The notes beneath the pieces were generated by a model. That model saw only the letters and a program-made list of their open reading frames with translations, made no database searches and had not been told where the DNA came from. The translations under genes were made by a program, and so were the position numbers. Positions 6,659 through 7,902 of a DNA stretch of 7,902 nucleotides are shown piece by piece. The DNA comes from Lachnospiraceae bacterium (GTDB lineage: Bacteria; Bacillota; Clostridia; Lachnospirales; Lachnospiraceae). The stretch covers positions 1-7,902 of the forward strand of contig JAEEKC010000223.1 in assembly GCA_016282215.1 (NCBI GenBank), read 5' to 3'. How positions within the stretch are numbered: position 1 is the stretch's first letter; each line of letters starts with the position of its first letter.

Positions 6659-7902
6659 ATGAAAAAACAAACCACAAACAGGATCATGCTGGCGGCTCCG
6701 GGAAGCGGCAGCGGAAAAACAACAGTAACCTGTACGCTTTTAAAAGTGCTGAAAGACAGAGGGATGGATGTAGCCGGGTTTAAGTGCGGACCGGACTATA
6801 TCGATCCCTTGTTTCATAAAAAAATCCTTGGGGTCGAAAGCCGGAATCTGGATACTTTTTTTGCAGGAGAAGAGGGTGTCAGAAAAATCCTGTCTGCGTG
6901 CTCAGCGGGGGTTGCGGTGATCGAAGGAGTGATGGGTCTCTATGACGGATTGTCCGTATCGGGAACAAAGGGCTCGGCCTATGAAATCGCAGACCTGACA
7001 GATGCCGCCATCATTCTGGTGGTTGATGCATCCGGGATTGGAAGGACCGTGATCTCCCTGATCAAAGGAATGCTTCTGGACGATACAAAAAAACTGATCC
7101 GCGGCGTGATACTCAACCGGATCACGGAAAGCTTTTATGAAAAACTAAAACCGGTGTTGGAAGATGAGATTACATCCTTAAGAGATGATGTAAAACTTCA
7201 TGGGTTTCTTCCGAAGGATCCGGGGATAGGCATAAAGAGCAGGCATTTGGGACTGATGCTCCCGGGAGAGATCGATGACATCAAAGAACGGATAGAGATT
7301 GCCTCTTCACTGCTGGAAGCGCATGTGGATTTGGACGGGCTACTGACGTTGATGGATAATCATGTAGACGCAGACGGACAAGAATCAATGCCGGAAGATA
7401 AGATGGATGTGGATGGATCTACATCACTGACACAGGAACCGGAAGAGTCAGACGGAAGAGCCATGCTGACAGAAGATATGGATCCGAACAAATCGGAACT
7501 GGCGGAACAGGAAGCCGGATCGATCGTAATGTCGGATACAGTCTGCGCTATATCATCCGGGCCGGAGCTGACCCTCGCCGTGGCCTATGATGAGGCCTTC
7601 TGTTTTTATTACAAAGAGAACCTGGAGATGTTTGAAAAACTCGGTGTCAAAATCCGGTATTTTTCTCCGCTGCACGATGAAGCGCTGTTTGAAGAGGCTG
7701 ACGGAATCCTGCTTGGAGGCGGATATCCCGAAAACCATCTTGAAAGGCTGAGCAACAATACAGGCATGCGCGCATCGATCAAAGAAGCTATTGAAAACGG
7801 AATCCCGTCACTGGCAGAATGCGGTGGCTTTATGTACCTGCACAGGACCATTGCAGACAGGGAAGGAAGAGAATTTGAAATGGCAGGCGTCATTGACGGA
7901 GC
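6659..7902 (+). CDS. cbiA: Cobyrinate a,c-diamide synthase CbiA (3'-partial)
   Basis: CbiA amidates the a and c acetate side chains of cobyrinate, using ATP and ammonia from glutamine. I translated the frame by hand from 6659; it stays open for 414 codons and leaves the window without a stop. The N-terminal synthetase domain shows a P-loop AAPGSGSGKTT (12-22), FKCGPDYIDPLFH (41-53, substrate and metal site), RNLDTFF (62-68), IEGVMGLYDG (88-97), VVDASGIGRT (121-130) and GVILNRI (149-155). The C-terminal class I glutamine amidotransferase domain begins near 304 and shows GILLGGGYPENHLERL (349-364) and the nucleophile Cys388 in AECGGFMYL. The catalytic His and about 100 residues should lie beyond the window. 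An acidic linker of about 65 residues separates the domains. The homologues CobB (aerobic) and CfbB (coenzyme F430) are possible, but the operon settles CbiA. Confidence 0.95.
   Translation, partial: MKKQTTNRIMLAAPGSGSGKTTVTCTLLKVLKDRGMDVAGFKCGPDYIDPLFHKKILGVESRNLDTFFAGEEGVRKILSACSAGVAVIEGVMGLYDGLSVSGTKGSAYEIADLTDAAIILVVDASGIGRTVISLIKGMLLDDTKKLIRGVILNRITESFYEKLKPVLEDEITSLRDDVKLHGFLPKDPGIGIKSRHLGLMLPGEIDDIKERIEIASSLLEAHVDLDGLLTLMDNHVDADGQESMPEDKMDVDGSTSLTQEPEESDGRAMLTEDMDPNKSELAEQEAGSIVMSDTVCAISSGPELTLAVAYDEAFCFYYKENLEMFEKLGVKIRYFSPLHDEALFEEADGILLGGGYPENHLERLSNNTGMRASIKEAIENGIPSLAECGGFMYLHRTIADREGREFEMAGVIDG
7355..7561 (+). other. Acidic low-complexity interdomain linker in CbiA (residues ~233-301)
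   Basis: Between the synthetase domain and the glutamine amidotransferase domain, CbiA proteins normally have a short connector. Here roughly 65 residues are inserted, with about 19 Asp or Glu but only about three Lys or Arg. Short related motifs recur: VDADG (236-240) and MDVDG (249-253), then ESDG (263-266). The segment has about 49% G+C by hand count and no stop or frameshift, so it seems to be a maintained part of the protein, probably disordered. No known domain is recognisable in it. Confidence 0.6.

Noticed and set aside
1..7902. Mobile element, CRISPR array, tRNA or riboswitch
   Set aside because: No terminal inverted repeats, transposase, spaced repeats or tRNA-like fold were seen; nearly all bases are inside the seven biosynthetic genes.

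Overview
The window is one uninterrupted, single-strand (+) stretch of an anaerobic (cobalt-early) cobalamin biosynthesis operon. Its order is cbiC (5' end cut off by the window), cbiD, cbiF, cbiG, cbiH, a three-domain cbiJ-cbiE-cbiT fusion, and cbiA (3' end cut off). The cobalt-early enzymes CbiD and CbiG, moderate base composition (roughly half G+C), Shine-Dalgarno sites close to AGGAGG and the overall protein style point to an anaerobic Gram-positive of the Clostridia. A gut or rumen Lachnospiraceae-like organism is my best guess, but it is an inference from style, not a database match.

Layout: 1-599 cobalt-precorrin-8 methylmutase; 600-664 short gap with a weak hairpin; 665-1879 C1-methyltransferase CbiD; 1891-2649 C11-methyltransferase CbiF; 2650-2733 gap with a small ACCGG hairpin; 2734-3741 lactone hydrolase CbiG; 3742-3835 gap ending in a strong ribosome binding site; 3836-4564 C17-methyltransferase CbiH; 4561-6633 CbiJ-CbiE-CbiT fusion, sharing ATGA with cbiH; 6659-7902 cobyrinate a,c-diamide synthase CbiA, open to the window edge. 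No gap exceeds about 95 bases. I see no promoter, riboswitch, terminator, RNA gene, mobile element or CRISPR array.

Together the genes cover every ring-modifying step from the C17 methylation and ring contraction to cobyrinate a,c-diamide: CbiH (C17, ring contraction), CbiF (C11), CbiG (removal of the C20 fragment), CbiD (C1), CbiJ (reduction), CbiT (C15 methylation and decarboxylation), CbiE (C5), CbiC (methyl shift) and CbiA (two amidations). The C20-methyltransferase CbiL, the cobalt chelatase, cobalt transport and the late adenosylation and nucleotide-loop genes are not in the window and probably lie on either side.

This is a known pathway, not a new system. The points worth a second look are the triple fusion, which joins three consecutive reactions, and polar or acidic low-complexity insertions in three different enzymes (CbiD, the CbiJ domain and CbiA). 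The insertions in CbiD and CbiJ are AT-richer than the window appears overall, and the CbiJ one is bounded by an exact 11-base direct repeat in the same reading phase.
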